Notes: generated from the sequence alone by a model not told the origin. Counted from the first letter of the stretch, positions 42,001-54,948 are shown. The stretch is 64,000 nt of DNA from Bombyx mori (GCF_030269925.1 NC_085111.1:9168142-9232141); one strand, 5' to 3'. Translations and numbers: made by a program.

Positions 42001-45000
42001 TGAATTAGCCTAAGAGAATAATTCGGATTATAAATTTGATAATTACATTATTCCACAAAACAATGAATAAATATACAAATTTTCAGCCCATGTAGACCGA
42101 TCAAAACGTGATATAACGAATTCAACCAGAGACGGAAAACAACTTCTGCTATTGCAAGCTAGACAGGTGAGTACATCAAAATAATCTCATAGCATTACTA
42201 GTTTATCCCTGCGAAGTTGTTCTGCCCAAATTCCAATTAATATGTGAAGCATGGATTTGAGAAACTTCGAAATTTTTACGCAAATTTTACAAAATTTCAT
42301 AAAGAACCTTAATCGGACGATGAGCCGAAATTTAAAATATAGATGCCAATTGACTTCAACTGTTCTGGGCTAATTGGCTTTTTTATTGCTTAGATGGGCC
42401 GACGAGCTCACAACCCACCTGGTGTTAAGTGGTCACTGGAGCCATAGACATCTACAACCTAAATGCAGCCACCCACCATGAGATATGAGTTCTAAGGTCT
42501 CAGTATACAACTACGGCCGCCCCACCCTTCAAACCGAAACGCATAACTGCTTCACGGCAGAAATAGTCGGGGTTGTGGTACCTACCTGTGCGGACACCAG
42601 TAATTACGCAAATTATAATTTTGCGGGTTTGATTTTGATTACACGACGTTATTCCGTGGAAGTCAATCGTAAAGAATTCTGAAGTACATACGTATTTCAT
42701 TACAAAAATTATTATTGGTACCCGCCTGCGGGATTCGAACACCGGATGCACCGGACAACTTATCCTTTAGGCCACGACTACTTCGGCTTACGTGATAGAC
42801 AGCTTCAATTTTTAATTATATTAATAGTAGAACCTTCTTTTAAAGTTATGACATTACATTTTAAATTATTTTACATTATTTTAAATTGTAATGGAAAAGA
42901 ACCACTGAAGTATGAAAAAAAGAATATTCAAAACTAATTGACATAATTATGATAGAAATGAAATCGAAGTAGTTTGTTAAAATATGTGGCTTTATGCCCT
43001 TATAGTATGCAAAGTGATGTTTCTAGGGTAAAGCAAAATTTCGATTATGGAACGATGTAAAAAATATATTTAGCATCACCATCTGTCCTGCATACCAAGC
43101 TGTATTTACTAAGCTATAATTATTAACATCATTAACGATGAAGGTATGGCTGGTGTAATCGAAACAAAAAACAAAACAACTGCACAAATGGAATTAAAAA
43201 AAAAATAACATGTTCCAGTGTATATTAAAACTGCAATAACCATTAAATATGCAAATCTGGTTTTCGATTACATACATATTTCACTATTATAGCCAGATAT
43301 ATCGCTGTGAGAATAATTGGATCGATTTAAACAAGATAATAACAATATTTTGTAGCAATCAGACGAGGGCGTTTTCGGCGAGGAATGTGTATCGACAATG
43401 GGCAAGAAGGGTACATGCAAAAGTTTCCGGGATTGTTATCCACTGTTTAAAGTTGCCGATCTTTCTGGCTGGGATGGTTGGGTGATGGGACATTACGACA
43501 CGTGTAGCTACATAAGCGCAGACAACATGGAGGTACATGACTTGTGACATTTATTAAACGACACAAAGGTTTAATTAATATTCACGTACAGTAATTTAAT
43601 GTATACAGACATTACAGACATGTTTTGGGCGAAAATTGAATGGATTACAATTAAAAGTTCCTTTTTTAATGTGTAAAGAAATTATATTAGTAAAATGTAC
43701 CTTTAGGTTTTTGGTGTCTGCTGTACAGAGCCGGTTGTTACCCCTCCTCAGCAAGAACCGGATGTGCAAAGATTAGGATTATTGCCGGGTCAACTACCTC
43801 CGATACCTGCGTGAGTACCATGCGAATTGAGCTCATTGTTTAAATATAGAATTACTGTAATATATGGGAAAATTATCAGCTTCGCAGGTCGTGTTTCTGC
43901 ATTGACGGCTCAGTGGCCTTTTGAAGGTATTAGCGAGGTTCGTCAGATACCGGCCCAATGGCCGCCCACACTTCCGCCTCTACCTACCCACCCGCCTGAC
44001 CACACAGCGCCAACCCATCCACCTGCAATGGGTAAAATTCACTAACACTAACTAACACTAACACTAGAAATACGTTTGATAACATTATTAAGTTTTTTTT
44101 ACAACTAAATATCACTTGTAACATGCAATTTGCAGGTATCACGAAACCACCACAAGCTCAACCAACACCACCCACTACTACTTGGGGAACAAAGCCGCCC
44201 AGTACCACCAAGCCTACAACGAAACAGGTAATTAATTTATCACCAATGACAAACCTATACTGTTATTTTTAATAGCTGTGGTAAGTATTATTGAATCCAT
44301 GCGAGGGAAAAGAAAATCCGTAATCACTTATAGAAGGATTAATCGGAACCTACATTGGAAACTTTTAAATGTTATGAAAATGGAAAGCACAGTACAGGTT
44401 TCTTAAGGATACAATTTTGTTGTTATGATTAGACATGGCCTCCAGCATTCCCAACGCAGCCGAGCAAGCCATCTCAGCCTGCAGTCAGCGGCGCTTGCGG
44501 TATGAAGAATGGACCAACGGTAATTAATATTCCTTTTCGAGCATTTTTTCAATATCTTATATAGGTAGACAAACTCACGGCCCATTTGGTGTTAAGTGAT
44601 CGCAGGAGCTCATAGAAGTTAATATCGTAAATGCTGCCGCCACCTTGAGAACCACATGAGTTCTAGATCTCAGTTTTATAGTACAAAGGCTACCCAACCT
44701 ATCAAATCGAAACGCATTTCACTAGAAAATTTCGTACCTGCCTCTGGGATTCGAATAAAGGCACAGTTGAATCGCTCGATATTAATGGACCGGACGTTTA
44801 GGCCCCGACGACGGCTTCAAATGGTATTGTCAATTAATTTAATAGCCATTATTGTTTACGATTAAGGCATACGGTAGCACATACGATGTTCAAGATGAAG
44901 AGCGCATTGTTGGTGGACATAACGCAGAGCTAAACGAATGGCCCTGGATCGTAGCCCTGTTTAATGCTGGGCGTCAATTTTGCGGAGGATCTATCATTGA

Positions 45001-47550
45001 CGACAAACACGTGATATCGGCAGCACATTGCGTAGCTCAGTAAGTTTATTAATAAAGTTATATTTATTACGACCAATATGATAAATCTAATTCGATATCA
45101 TTTATAGTATTACCGACTTAAATGATTTCTATGTTATTATTTTTACTAACAGTATGACTTCCTGGGACGTCGCTCGTCTCACTGCCAGACTGGGTGACTA
45201 CAACATTCGAACCAACACCGAAACATCGCACATCGAACGAAAAATTAAAAGAGTTGTCAGGCATCGAGGTTTTGACATTCGCACATTGGTATAAAGCTAT
45301 TTTACGTATAGTAAATCATATTGATGAATGTATGACTTCCTGGTACACGTTCTATTAAATTAACAATCGTATATTTTTTATTTTAGTACAACGACATTGC
45401 GATCCTGACATTAGATCAACCAGTGACATTTACAAAGAACATTCGTCCCATTTGTTTACCGAGCGGCGGTCGGGCTTATGCTGGCCTTGTTGCTACCGTC
45501 ATCGGATGGGGCAGCTTGCGAGAGAGTACGTTCGATTCTGATTTATAAAATAATATCGGTTCAGTTTTTTTTTATTGTTCACTTGGATCACAGAAAAATT
45601 TATCATTTGATTATCAGTATCTCATCTATGCATGTCTTTATTTATAATTGTGTCTGACCAAATCTTGTTTTATTACTATCGCAAGAACACACGCCTACAG
45701 CTCACCTGTGTGCTTAGTGCGAGTTTTTTAAAGTTCTCAGTAGCGTAAAAGTTAGCTCATACAAATGCGGATCCAGGGGGAGGGTAATGGGGGTCATGAC
45801 CCCCCCCCCCCTGAGCTGCTTCCAAGACTTAGGTGAACCATAATGATTTTATTTATATATTTTGTCACCATACAGATTTTATGTAACTACATACCTTCAA
45901 TATTTAATTAATTTAATATAATATAATAACTTTGTATGATCGCATCGAAAATTTGACTATGTGACCCCCTCCTGGTGCCAAAACTGGATCCGCCCTTGAG
46001 CTCATATTTGTGTGGAATGGGATCGTTTGCCTTCGTTTGCCGTTAGGGGCGCTGTTCCAACTGCATACAAAATTGGGTTAACTTTTACGCTATCGAGAAC
46101 GTTAAAAAACTCGCACTAAGCACACTGCTGGTATTGTTTGTTGTTACTGTTGCTCCTAGTTATCGCTAATTCTAGGGGCAATGCTAGTGCGATGTTTCAA
46201 CGACATCATTTTATGCAACAGCTCAAAAATACCGTCGAGAAAGATTTCATTGCAGTGCTAGTCGTATATGATAAAATGTTATTTTGAAAGGCACTATAGG
46301 TGAAAGCAGTGACTCCAAGAAAGTAAAAACTCTGCTCCAATAGAGAGCAGTAAACATATATTCGGATCCAAAGATATTTTGAAATTATTTAAACTGTTAA
46401 TTCAAGTATATTATAATAGTAATGTCAAATATCTATTAAATATCTATCTATTGTTATGGGCTATCTGCGTGCTGGATATTAATGCAGATGCCTTGTAGAT
46501 CGTAAGTTTAGTATTAGTAAAAATAGCTGAAATAAGTTATGTAAAAAACACCGTACTAAAATACAAAATGAAAAAATCTAGTTTCATTCGTAAACAGGGG
46601 AGCTCTCGATATTTATTCAATTCAGCCAAGTTAGGCCGAGCGTTCTATACATACCTATTATTTTTTTAGGTGGTCCGCAGCCGTCTGTTCTTCAAGAAGT
46701 ATCAATTCCGATTTGGACTAACTCTGAATGTCGACTTAAATACGGCCCCGCTGCTCCGGGCGGTATAGTCGATCACATGATTTGCGCTGGAAAAGCTAGT
46801 ATGGATTCCTGCAGTGTAAGAATAATCCAATACAATAATTATTCTCTTTGTGTAAATAATGTGAACAAATATATTTTTTTATGTATACTGCTTATAGGAC
46901 ATATTCACTAGCCATTATATAATTTTCAGATGTCCAGTATTCTTAAAGGCCCTATGCCTCAGCTGTTTTTTTTGTTATACATTACGTGCAACGACGACAA
47001 ACGTTCATTAGTAAATTATGACTATTCGAACGGAATTATTGTTGTCTCTTTAAGGATCACTAGCTCTACCACATACTTTCGTTTTACGGAAGTCATTATA
47101 CATACATTAGAATTAAAACAACAAACAGACAAGTTTTCTTACTTTTAAAACTACTTACAACATGGTGGGCTTTGATTATTATTTTAGCGTAAAAGTAGTT
47201 TTAATTATAAAATTTATTCGATTTAAAACGGGCTTGGTCCCCTTAAGTTACACGTGCCTCATTAACACGATAGCAGAATTGATAGATTTGGTCTGAAAAT
47301 TTGCATTTACTTTCACCGCCATTATCTCAACTTTCTTTCTTTTCATGGAACAATAGCTTTACTAGTTTATACAACTCGTCTTTTTAAATTTTAGGGTGAT
47401 AGTGGCGGGCCACTGATGGTCAACGAAGGTGGTACGTGGAACCAAGTCGGAATCGTATCATGGGGTATCGGTTGCGGTAAAGGACAGTACCCAGGTGTAT
47501 ACACACGCATCACTGCATTCCTACCTTGGATACAGAAGAACTCCAAGTGA
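39042..47550 (+). CDS. Secreted CLIP-domain serine protease
   Basis: Trypsin-like extracellular protease zymogen of the type acting in insect immune or developmental cascades (family knowledge). Twelve phase-consistent exons: 39042-39183, 42087-42166, 43356-43532, 43707-43810, 43880-44031, 44136-44227, 44433-44519, 44867-45039, 45153-45288, 45387-45525, 46670-46815 and 47395-47550; 527 residues. Order: signal peptide (1 to about 22), CLIP domain with six Cys (85, 95, 101, 124, 138, 139), Pro/Thr-rich linker (about 140-268), linker Cys271, activation site DEER|IVGG after Arg291, then the protease domain with His332 (SAAHC), Asp384 (YNDIAIL) and Ser479 (GDSGGP). Asp473 in the S1 pocket predicts cleavage after Arg/Lys. 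A second in-frame ATG lies at 39051. Confidence 0.93.
41695..41935 (+). repeat. Old Bm1 copy
   Basis: Diverged plus-strand Bm1 body (gtggtggtcggacgtattg, ggtaccaccact, ggtggcattcacgtt, tctgtaggtaggtcgtgat). It lies in intron 1 of the CLIP protease gene. Confidence 0.55.
42380..42778 (-). mobile_element. Bm1 SINE, near full length
   Basis: Minus-strand Bm1 from the tail (ttttattgcttagatggg) to the head (B box gggattcgaacacc, A box cctttaggccacgac). In intron 2 of the CLIP protease gene. Confidence 0.9.
44562..44825 (-). mobile_element. Bm1 SINE, internally deleted
   Basis: The tail-side body (catttggtgttaagtgatc, caaatcgaaacgcat) joins directly to the head region (tctgggattcgaata, tttaggccccgacgacg). 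About 150 bp of the middle is missing. It ends only about 40 bases before exon 8 of the CLIP protease. Confidence 0.75.
45708..46125. mobile_element. MITE copy 3, interrupted by a nested hAT-like element
   Basis: Ends gtgtgcttagtgcgag and ctcgcactaagcacac, as in the MITE at 516-676. The inner half contains gccgttaggggcgctgttcc. A 237-bp element plus one 8-bp duplication is inserted at 45762-46006. It lies in intron 10 of the CLIP protease gene. Confidence 0.85.
45762..45998. mobile_element. Small hAT-like element with 8-bp target-site duplication
   Basis: Terminal inverted repeats CAAATGCGGATCCAG and, inverted, CAAGGGCGGATCCAG. Flanked by agctcata at 45754-45761 and 45999-46006. An 8-bp duplication with a CARRGGCGGATCCAG-like terminus fits the hAT superfamily. 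Non-coding, with C/G homopolymers near the left end. Confidence 0.82.
46126..46669. other. Rest of CLIP protease intron 10
   Basis: Nothing recognised. Confidence 0.35.
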
Positions 47551-47718
47551 GGAAAATATATAAAACGTTATAACGGTAGAAAATTGGATGCCGTTATGAA
47601 AAACATAAAAATATTTTATTTCAATTATTTTGAGAAAAACAACCTTAAGCTTGCTTTTCTCAATGAATTGATATTTTATTTTGACAACGAAATGTGCCAA
47701 TTTAGCTTAAGTTTCTAA

Positions 47719-47724
47719 AATAAA
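47719..47724 (+). terminator. Candidate polyadenylation signal of the CLIP protease gene
   Basis: AATAAA 169 bases after the stop codon, followed by a T/GT-rich stretch (cgttttattttgtgttag). Confidence 0.55.
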
Positions 47725-47894
47725 ATACGTAAACTTTTCAATAATCGTTTTATTTTGTGTTAGATTAAATTTATTCATATAATTGAAGCACCTATGCTGT
47801 GAAAGATACATTTTTTGTTCTGAAACGATAATACATATTGTTAATAATAATGACACAAAATCAGTCTTCAGAATAAAGGACTTAATAATATAAT

Positions 47895-47900
47895 TTTATT
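47895..47900 (-). terminator. Candidate polyadenylation signal of the Greatwall gene
   Basis: AATAAA on the minus strand about 120 bases after the Greatwall stop at 48019-48021. It lies only about 170 bases from the opposing signal at 47719, so the two genes end tail to tail. Confidence 0.5.
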
Positions 47901-48018
47901 ACAACGTTATTTATAAATACATTATAACATTTATACTTTTCATATAGATTAACACGCTGATCATTATTATGCAGCTAACATTCTCAACTAGTTAAAGGTT
48001 TATCATGAACATTTAAAA

Positions 48019-51000
48019 TTATATGTCGAAATTTGATACTTGGAGTTGTTGTAAAATATTGCGGGCTGAAACAAAAAGTTATTAGTTAAATGATGATAAT
48101 TTACAATTGAATGTAAATTAGAATTTTTAAATAGAAATAAATATAGGAATTTCGTCAAAAATAAGTAACGTAAATTCTTTTCAGATTCGTGTGGGTAGTT
48201 GTCGAAATAAGAAAAATAATGCACATTGAGTAGCATGACGTTAGTTCTATTTATGTGCAGACATGCGAAAGAGATGTTTCTGCTGTGCACCTACTTTGTG
48301 CAATATTTTTTTAAAATAACTATTATTACGACATTTCTCAATTTCTTTATAGTTGTTTTTACAAAAATATTCTTTAAGCTGTGGCGGTAGTCATCACAGA
48401 ACACAAGATATTTGACAGATGCCTGAATCTCGCTTACGACATTTTCAAGATAAGCTTGCATATATACAAGTTCCGAACGACAACATGTGGGACCGGTCAT
48501 CGTTCTCGTCGAACCCGTCGCTTGCGACGAAGGTCTCGACGAGAAAATTATCCCACAGACACAGCCCACTGAGTTTCTCGCCGGATCTTCTCAGTGGGTC
48601 GCGTTTCCGATCCGGTGGTAGATTCTGTGAAGCACGAGTCTTGCTAGGGTTCGTGTTAGCAACGTCGTCAGGTTTGTGCCCCGTGAGCTCACCTACTAGT
48701 TAAGGTTACGCTGAAATAGCCTCTCAAGGCTATCAGCATAGGTAGAAATAAAAAAAAAAACATTTGGATCGTCGGTCTACCGAGCAAAATATCACACGCT
48801 TGGTGTAAAATCTTCCCGCCGTCGTGTATCCCTATATGGGTGACCTGCGACGGAACAACTGCAGTCTTCACACTACATCATCAGCGCATCAAGAACTTCG
48901 GCTACCACAATTCCCGCATTCAGATTCCCCCATAATACAATTGTTTAAGGAGCTAACGTTGTCTGTAGTGTACCTTGGAAGTATCCTGTGTCATGTAAAT
49001 CGTCGGGCGTGGGAACGAATGGCGGTTCCGTGTTGAGTTGGTTCTCCCAGTCAACGTTTCTGAACAAGGGCATGGCCCGCACGTCGGCGGCGGCCGGGCG
49101 CTCCGCCGGCTCCATCGTCAGTAGAGCCTCGATAGAACTCACAGCTTCGGGCGATAACGCTTCGTCACCTTCTGGCCATTCGATATCTGGAATACAAAAT
49201 ACAAAGTACGCTTATATGACAATAAAAAATTTGGATTTCATTTATTGTGTGCCTATACTGGGTATTAGGAGATCGTTTCCGAAGACAGAGTACTACTAAA
49301 GACACCTTTGATGATGGGAAGGAAAAAAAATCGATGCTGATTTAAAAAAAAAAACATATTTTTAAACGCATTGTTTACGCTCCGTCAAGTTAGTCGGCTA
49401 AATGAAATGATAGTTTCATAAAAAATACATTAATTATTATTAATACTTTTTATTAAAACCAGCAATGAAACACAAAATCAAAAACAGCTGATGCTCGGAT
49501 CAACGAACGCCCGGGCGCGCTTTTCTTTTACACGCACACCGGCGCGGCGCTGATACCACACTCCCCAAAATTTATAGCTTTGTAGGCAAAATTTTCCTTT
49601 TCAGAAACGGTCTCCAAACACCCAGTACTTATAATCAGTATCATGTTATCATATTGTGAACCGAAAAATTGTCTTTAATAGATCATTCGATTCGAGTTTA
49701 CAAACATAATAATTAAAAGACACCATTTTTTTTAGTATTTTGTCACATCATAAGTATTGTTATACTCACTTCTAGACAGTATGTTTTTGAAGACAGCTTG
49801 CGGTGTTTCGTCGTTGAAAGGTGGTACACCCGTCATGAACTCGTATAGGCAGACTCCTAAAGCCCACCAATCGACTTGCGGCCCGTGGCCTTGCCTGATG
49901 TCGTAACAATTATAATTAATGTTTTATTAGATCACTAGGCACTGATTATATTATACTACTGTACTGCCTATGTTTAATGGAAAATAGTAATTCGTTCTAT
50001 TATCAAGTGGAATTGCCTACATGATTAAGAATTCGATCATTCATATATCATATCAGTATCCATAATTAATACTTATAACGAACCTTTAATATTCGATGAA
50101 CCTGCAATGCAAAGAATACAGAGACTTGTCTTTTTGCATTTATAGACAACAAATAAAACATGGTGTAGAAAGTCGGTTTTTTAATAGGAGGTTCTCAATT
50201 TAGTTTGTATTTCAACATATAGTATGTATTAACTTTAACTCTAATTGAGGTTCTTTCTGAACTTAAAATCGATGTCAATTAAAAAATCTTACTTCAATAG
50301 TAATTCAGGTGCTAAATAATCAGGCGTTCCCAGAATTCTTTGGTCTGATATAAGATTGCCTCTTCTAACACTCTTGGGGGTCCTGTACGGCGTGTGCGCA
50401 GCTGCTAATGGAGTCTTGCACATTTCTGTAGGCGATTTACATCCTTCCCCCTGAAAGATTTTACACTATACTGAATAACTATACTGAGTAACCACTTAAC
50501 ACCAAGTGGGCTGTGAGCTCGTCCACACATCAAAACAATAAAAAAAGAGATTTATCAACTCACTAATAATTTATATTTCATTTTTTTTGATTGAAAATAT
50601 GTAATACATAATCTTGTATATTTGTATGGTATATATAGTACCTACGTACTTTACTTAATCTCCGCACAGGAAACATCTCCAAACTATTCGAAATATGTTT
50701 TCCAAAGACGACACACTTTTTTGTATCTAGAGAATCAACTAGATCATCCTTTGGTAGGTTGAAACGGGTCTCCTTCGTCCTTTTCTTCGTCGCTTCAGAT
50801 TTATTATTTGAAACTGGTGTTGAGAATATTACTCCCACGTTAAAGTGATGACTGTCGTTTTGTGAAGCCCATCTATGAAGAAATATAAAGCATTTTAATT
50901 TAAAATATTTATTTTTCCTACAGCGAGCAATAATAATTCTCATGGACATCAGTAACGTCAGGGGCACAGCCAAGCAACTGACTGTTGTCGATTTGATGGA

Positions 51001-54000
51001 TGCATTTATTTCAGACGAAAATTATTACACTCATATTGTCTGACAATTCTGAACTTAATTATAAAAAATATTATTTTTTGTTTCGAAGGATAGTTGTTGG
51101 CCTGAAAGCCCTTCCGACTTTGCCAAGACCTCTTGTCTTGGAGATTGGAAGGTTTGCTATGAGAACTACTACATGCTTGTCTGTTTGTCACAACAACAAC
51201 ACTAACCAACACAACACTAACAGACCACGACTAACATGTGAGACCACGGTTTATGTTCGGACACAACGCATGAATGCCAAAAAATTATTTAATTTTAATA
51301 AGGGGGGACATTTTTTCACCTAAAATCAAAATATAACAAATAAAAAAATACCTTTTTTTCAAGACACCTTTCAGAGGATTCTTCCTTCTGTCAGGTGTTG
51401 GATGTAGGGACATTCGTTTCGGCGTGTTTTGAGTCAATTCTAAAGCCATTATCTCTTGTGTGAGCCCGCTGTGATTCTCTTTCGATTCAGCAAGACTAGT
51501 CACACCGGTCGGAGTGTCCCCGTCACAGTCTAGTATTCGCTTGCGTTTCTTTGCTCTGAAACTGTTAAAGGAAAGATAAGTTCTGCCCTGGCACTTATTT
51601 AAGTAGCCGACGATCGTTTCTTCTGCCTGTTCATTAGTGACCACTGATCCGCGGGATCGATGCATTTATTATACATAATACATTTTCACATGCAGAAATA
51701 AGGCAATGTTAAGATTTTTACTGGTGGTAGGGCCTCTTGTCCTCACAGGTAGGTACCACCACCCCGCCTATTTCTGCCGTGAAGCAGTAATGCGTTTCAG
51801 TTTAATGGGTGGGGCCGCCGTTGTAACTATACTTGAGACCTTAGAACTTATATCTCAAGGTGAGTGGCGCATTTACCTTGTAGATATCTATGGGCTCCAG
51901 TAACCACTTAACACCAGGTGGGCTGAGCTCGTCCAGCCATCTATGCAAAAAAAAAGCATTGTTCAAAATAAAACGCGATTCTTAGATCTAGGCCAATATT
52001 AGTAGAAATTTCAAAGAGTATGCAGTGTTCTGTCTGCTGTATCGGACTCCAGCAATTTTAGATTTATAGCCACTATGAATACATATTATACATTGCATTA
52101 AATACAATGCAACATTTGACAACCAGATGATGATCATGATCTGTGGTTTCAAGGGAACTCATTTATTTAATGGATTTCATTGTTCGCTCAAATTGGGGAA
52201 AAGCTTATTATTGTTGTAGCTTTGGAACCGGTGTTTTTGCATCATCTTAAATTTATGTAAATTCTTCATTAAATAATTGTTTCCGTTAGTAAACACATAA
52301 AAAACCACACAATATAAAAGAATAACGTCTCCACAAATTTATATATATATCTCTATTCTAAATTTAAAATAACCTGTATTGAATTACCTTGGTATTCGTT
52401 TCAATGAATGTCCTCTGCAGAGAGGTGAAGTAGATTGATTATGCTGAGTGTGCTGAGAATCCGATAGTACCGATTCACCAATTGACGACTCAGTGTTGTT
52501 GCTGATATCAGTGGATTTACTGTGCTTTGAATTGCTGCTGTTTTTAGAGCTCTCGCATGTATGATATGAACTAAGAGATCCTGATCTCGAATCCTGAAGC
52601 TTTAGAATTATATCATTTTACTTTGTTACATTATTGTTAAAAAATGATTTACTGGTTCAACTTCAATAAATTAACTTATCACTTTATATTTTTAAGTATA
52701 TTATTCAATAATATATCATATTAACTGCTGACGAAATTGTAGGCCAGATTTAAGAAGATGTTTTTTTATCCTAATTATCAGTTAAATACTGACTAAGATT
52801 GAATTCTTTTTCAATTAATTTACATTCTTAATAATGCATTAATATTTACTATTACTTCCAAACCGCATTTCACATGTGCATGTCCTTTATATTATGCTGA
52901 TTTTTGAGAACCTATACTTTTACTTTTTACTTTTAGCATTAAATTTATTATTACACTTTAACAATCTATTAAATGGTTTGTTAAGTAGTGACGGATATCA
53001 AACTTTTATATTTACACTGTCTATTATAAAGAAAAAATTCTTACAGCATTCTCATCCAAACTAATACTTTCTGCACTCATGAAAGGATGAATTCCTGATA
53101 ATTGTGACTGGTCCAAAGCAGATGAACTTCCAGATGCACATTTACCATCAAACAAATTCTTTAATTTACCTTTAAAAAACATAATCAGTAAATATTTTAT
53201 AAAATATCCATTGCATTAGATTTCATTTCAACTAACATTTGAAATTACTATGAATAAATCGATCCAAGACAATATATTTCACTTTACAAAAAAAATGAAA
53301 TATGTGTAAGTGATTTAATTTTTTTTTCTTTTTTTCAGTTCTTTAATTAAGAACAAATCATACAGGTTTCTTTAAGTTCATCAAGAAGGTTCTCACAGGC
53401 ATCACTTGAGATAACAGAGTTGTGTGTGCTTTCTCCCCCGCCAGAGCCAAATGACAAGTGTGAAGTTAAAGATAGAAGCTGGCCAGGTGTCCTCATGTTT
53501 AAACTTGGTGTTCTATTTACGAAATCAGATATTTCTAAATCTAAAAGAAAACAAATATAACTGAAAACATATGCATCTCATAGAAAAGTGTTTTTTTTTT
53601 TTATCAATAATCTTTACAATATTCGAATTATCGATGATTTATTTATTCTGTTCATAATGCTACACATTTTAATTTTAATAAATTGCCGAAAAGGAATATT
53701 CCTTGATGTTGACAAATTGCATTTTAATCATTTTCCCCACATAAATTGTGTGAATGACGTTAATCAGATGTGAAACCCCAAACTAATTACTCTTATTACT
53801 ATAATTTCATTTACAAATAAACTAAACAACAATAATAAACCCAAATTCGAATTACCTCTATGTATCTCAATTTTTGATAAACCAAAATCAGTGAGTTTAA
53901 CGTGACCACTTTTTGATACCAACATATTATCAGGTTTCAGATCTCTGTGTACAATGTGATGTTTGTGTAAATAATCTAAAGCTAGTGTTATTTCAGCTAT

Positions 54001-54705
54001 ATAAAAGACAGCCATAGCTTCTTCCAGAAAACCATAGACTCCTAAAAGAGACTTTAAATCACCTCCAACCATATATTCCATTACCTGAAAAATAAATCAC
54101 TAGGGTCAGCTTAAGAGCGTCCTCGCTTTTAAAGATTAGTATTTACATAGCCTGACAAAGGAAAACATTGGAAAGATCAATTATGCATAACTTTTGATAG
54201 ACATTGTTTTTGTTTTCATTACAATAGTATACTTATTCAGTATTATAAAATCTAGTAGTAATCAATCAAAACTTACCAAATACACAGATGATATTGACTG
54301 AAGTGAGTAAAATAAATGAACACAAAAAGGACTCCTAGATAGAGCCAAAGCATTTCTTTCAGTCACAACTTGTGCTACCATATTCTTATTTATCATTTCA
54401 GATTTTTTCATTACTTTGATGGCATACATTTGGTCTTTGTTATTCTTTTTATGTGCTAGGAAAACTTTACCAAACGCACCTCGGCTTATCGGCTTCACAA
54501 TTGTAAAATCATTAATATCCGGTGGCTAAAACAAAAAGGAACTTGAAGTCGAATAAAAGAACCTTAGTTATCAGTTTGTACTTACATGTTTTTTAATATC
54601 TTTTACCTTAGTTGCGACATTCTCGTCTAATGTATTTATTTTGTCCAAAATTGTATGGCATTTTGTTTTTTCGTTAAACATATCACATGGGTTGACCAAA
54701 GCCAT
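48019..54705 (-). CDS. gwl: Greatwall / MASTL mitotic kinase
   Basis: AGC-family kinase that, through Endosulfine, restrains PP2A-B55 so that mitosis can proceed (family knowledge). Twelve phase-consistent exons: 54705-54607, 54525-54277, 54084-53856, 53540-53364, 53169-53045, 52593-52388, 51555-51352, 50872-50650, 50450-50293, 49894-49770, 49186-48974 and 48065-48019; 684 residues. The N lobe has the RGAFGK loop (48-53) and Lys70 in YAIK; then HRDLKPDN (Asp164) and DFG (182-184). A long insertion of about 360 residues splits the kinase domain before [11 protein letters not shown] (about 546-556), the family hallmark. The [13 protein letters not shown] segment follows, and a C-terminal tail ends [17 protein letters not shown] precedes the APE part. 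The last exon is only 14 codons. Confidence 0.95.
48497..48760 (+). mobile_element. LINE 3' fragment in Greatwall intron 11
   Basis: Same family as 23715-24160: the end of ORF2 (tcgtcgaacccgtcg), hairpin cccactgag (48565-48573) and ctcagtggg (48590-48598), then ctatcagcataggtag with poly(A). Confidence 0.8.
50488..50545 (+). repeat. Bm1 tail fragment in Greatwall intron 8
   Basis: gtaaccacttaacaccaag, tgggctgtgagctcgtcc and an A-rich tail. It ends about 40 bases upstream of exon 9's acceptor on the genomic map. Confidence 0.75.
51718..51958 (+). mobile_element. Bm1 SINE, 5'-truncated, in Greatwall intron 6
   Basis: It begins at actggtggtagggcctc and continues through gtgaagcagtaatgcg and ctccagtaaccacttaaca to an A-rich tail. 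Opposite orientation to the gene. Confidence 0.88.
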
Positions 54706-54948
54706 TTTCAAACCTGAACTCTAAACCTCTAATAATTATTAAATGTTCTTCTTTCTCAGGCACATCGCTAGACCGACAAGTTAAAGCTGGCCATCATAAC
54801 ATTTATATGAGATCAATTGTAAGCTAAACTTAAATTTAATTTTTAATTCAAATAATAAATCGAACTATTATTAATTTATTTACTAACTCCAGAATCAAAA
54901 CTTTCAAAATTTTACTCTTCTAACGAGACATTTGTTTGTTTTGTCCAG
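54706..54948. other. Upstream region of Greatwall
   Basis: Presumed 5' UTR and promoter of Greatwall. No TATA box picked out. Confidence 0.4.
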
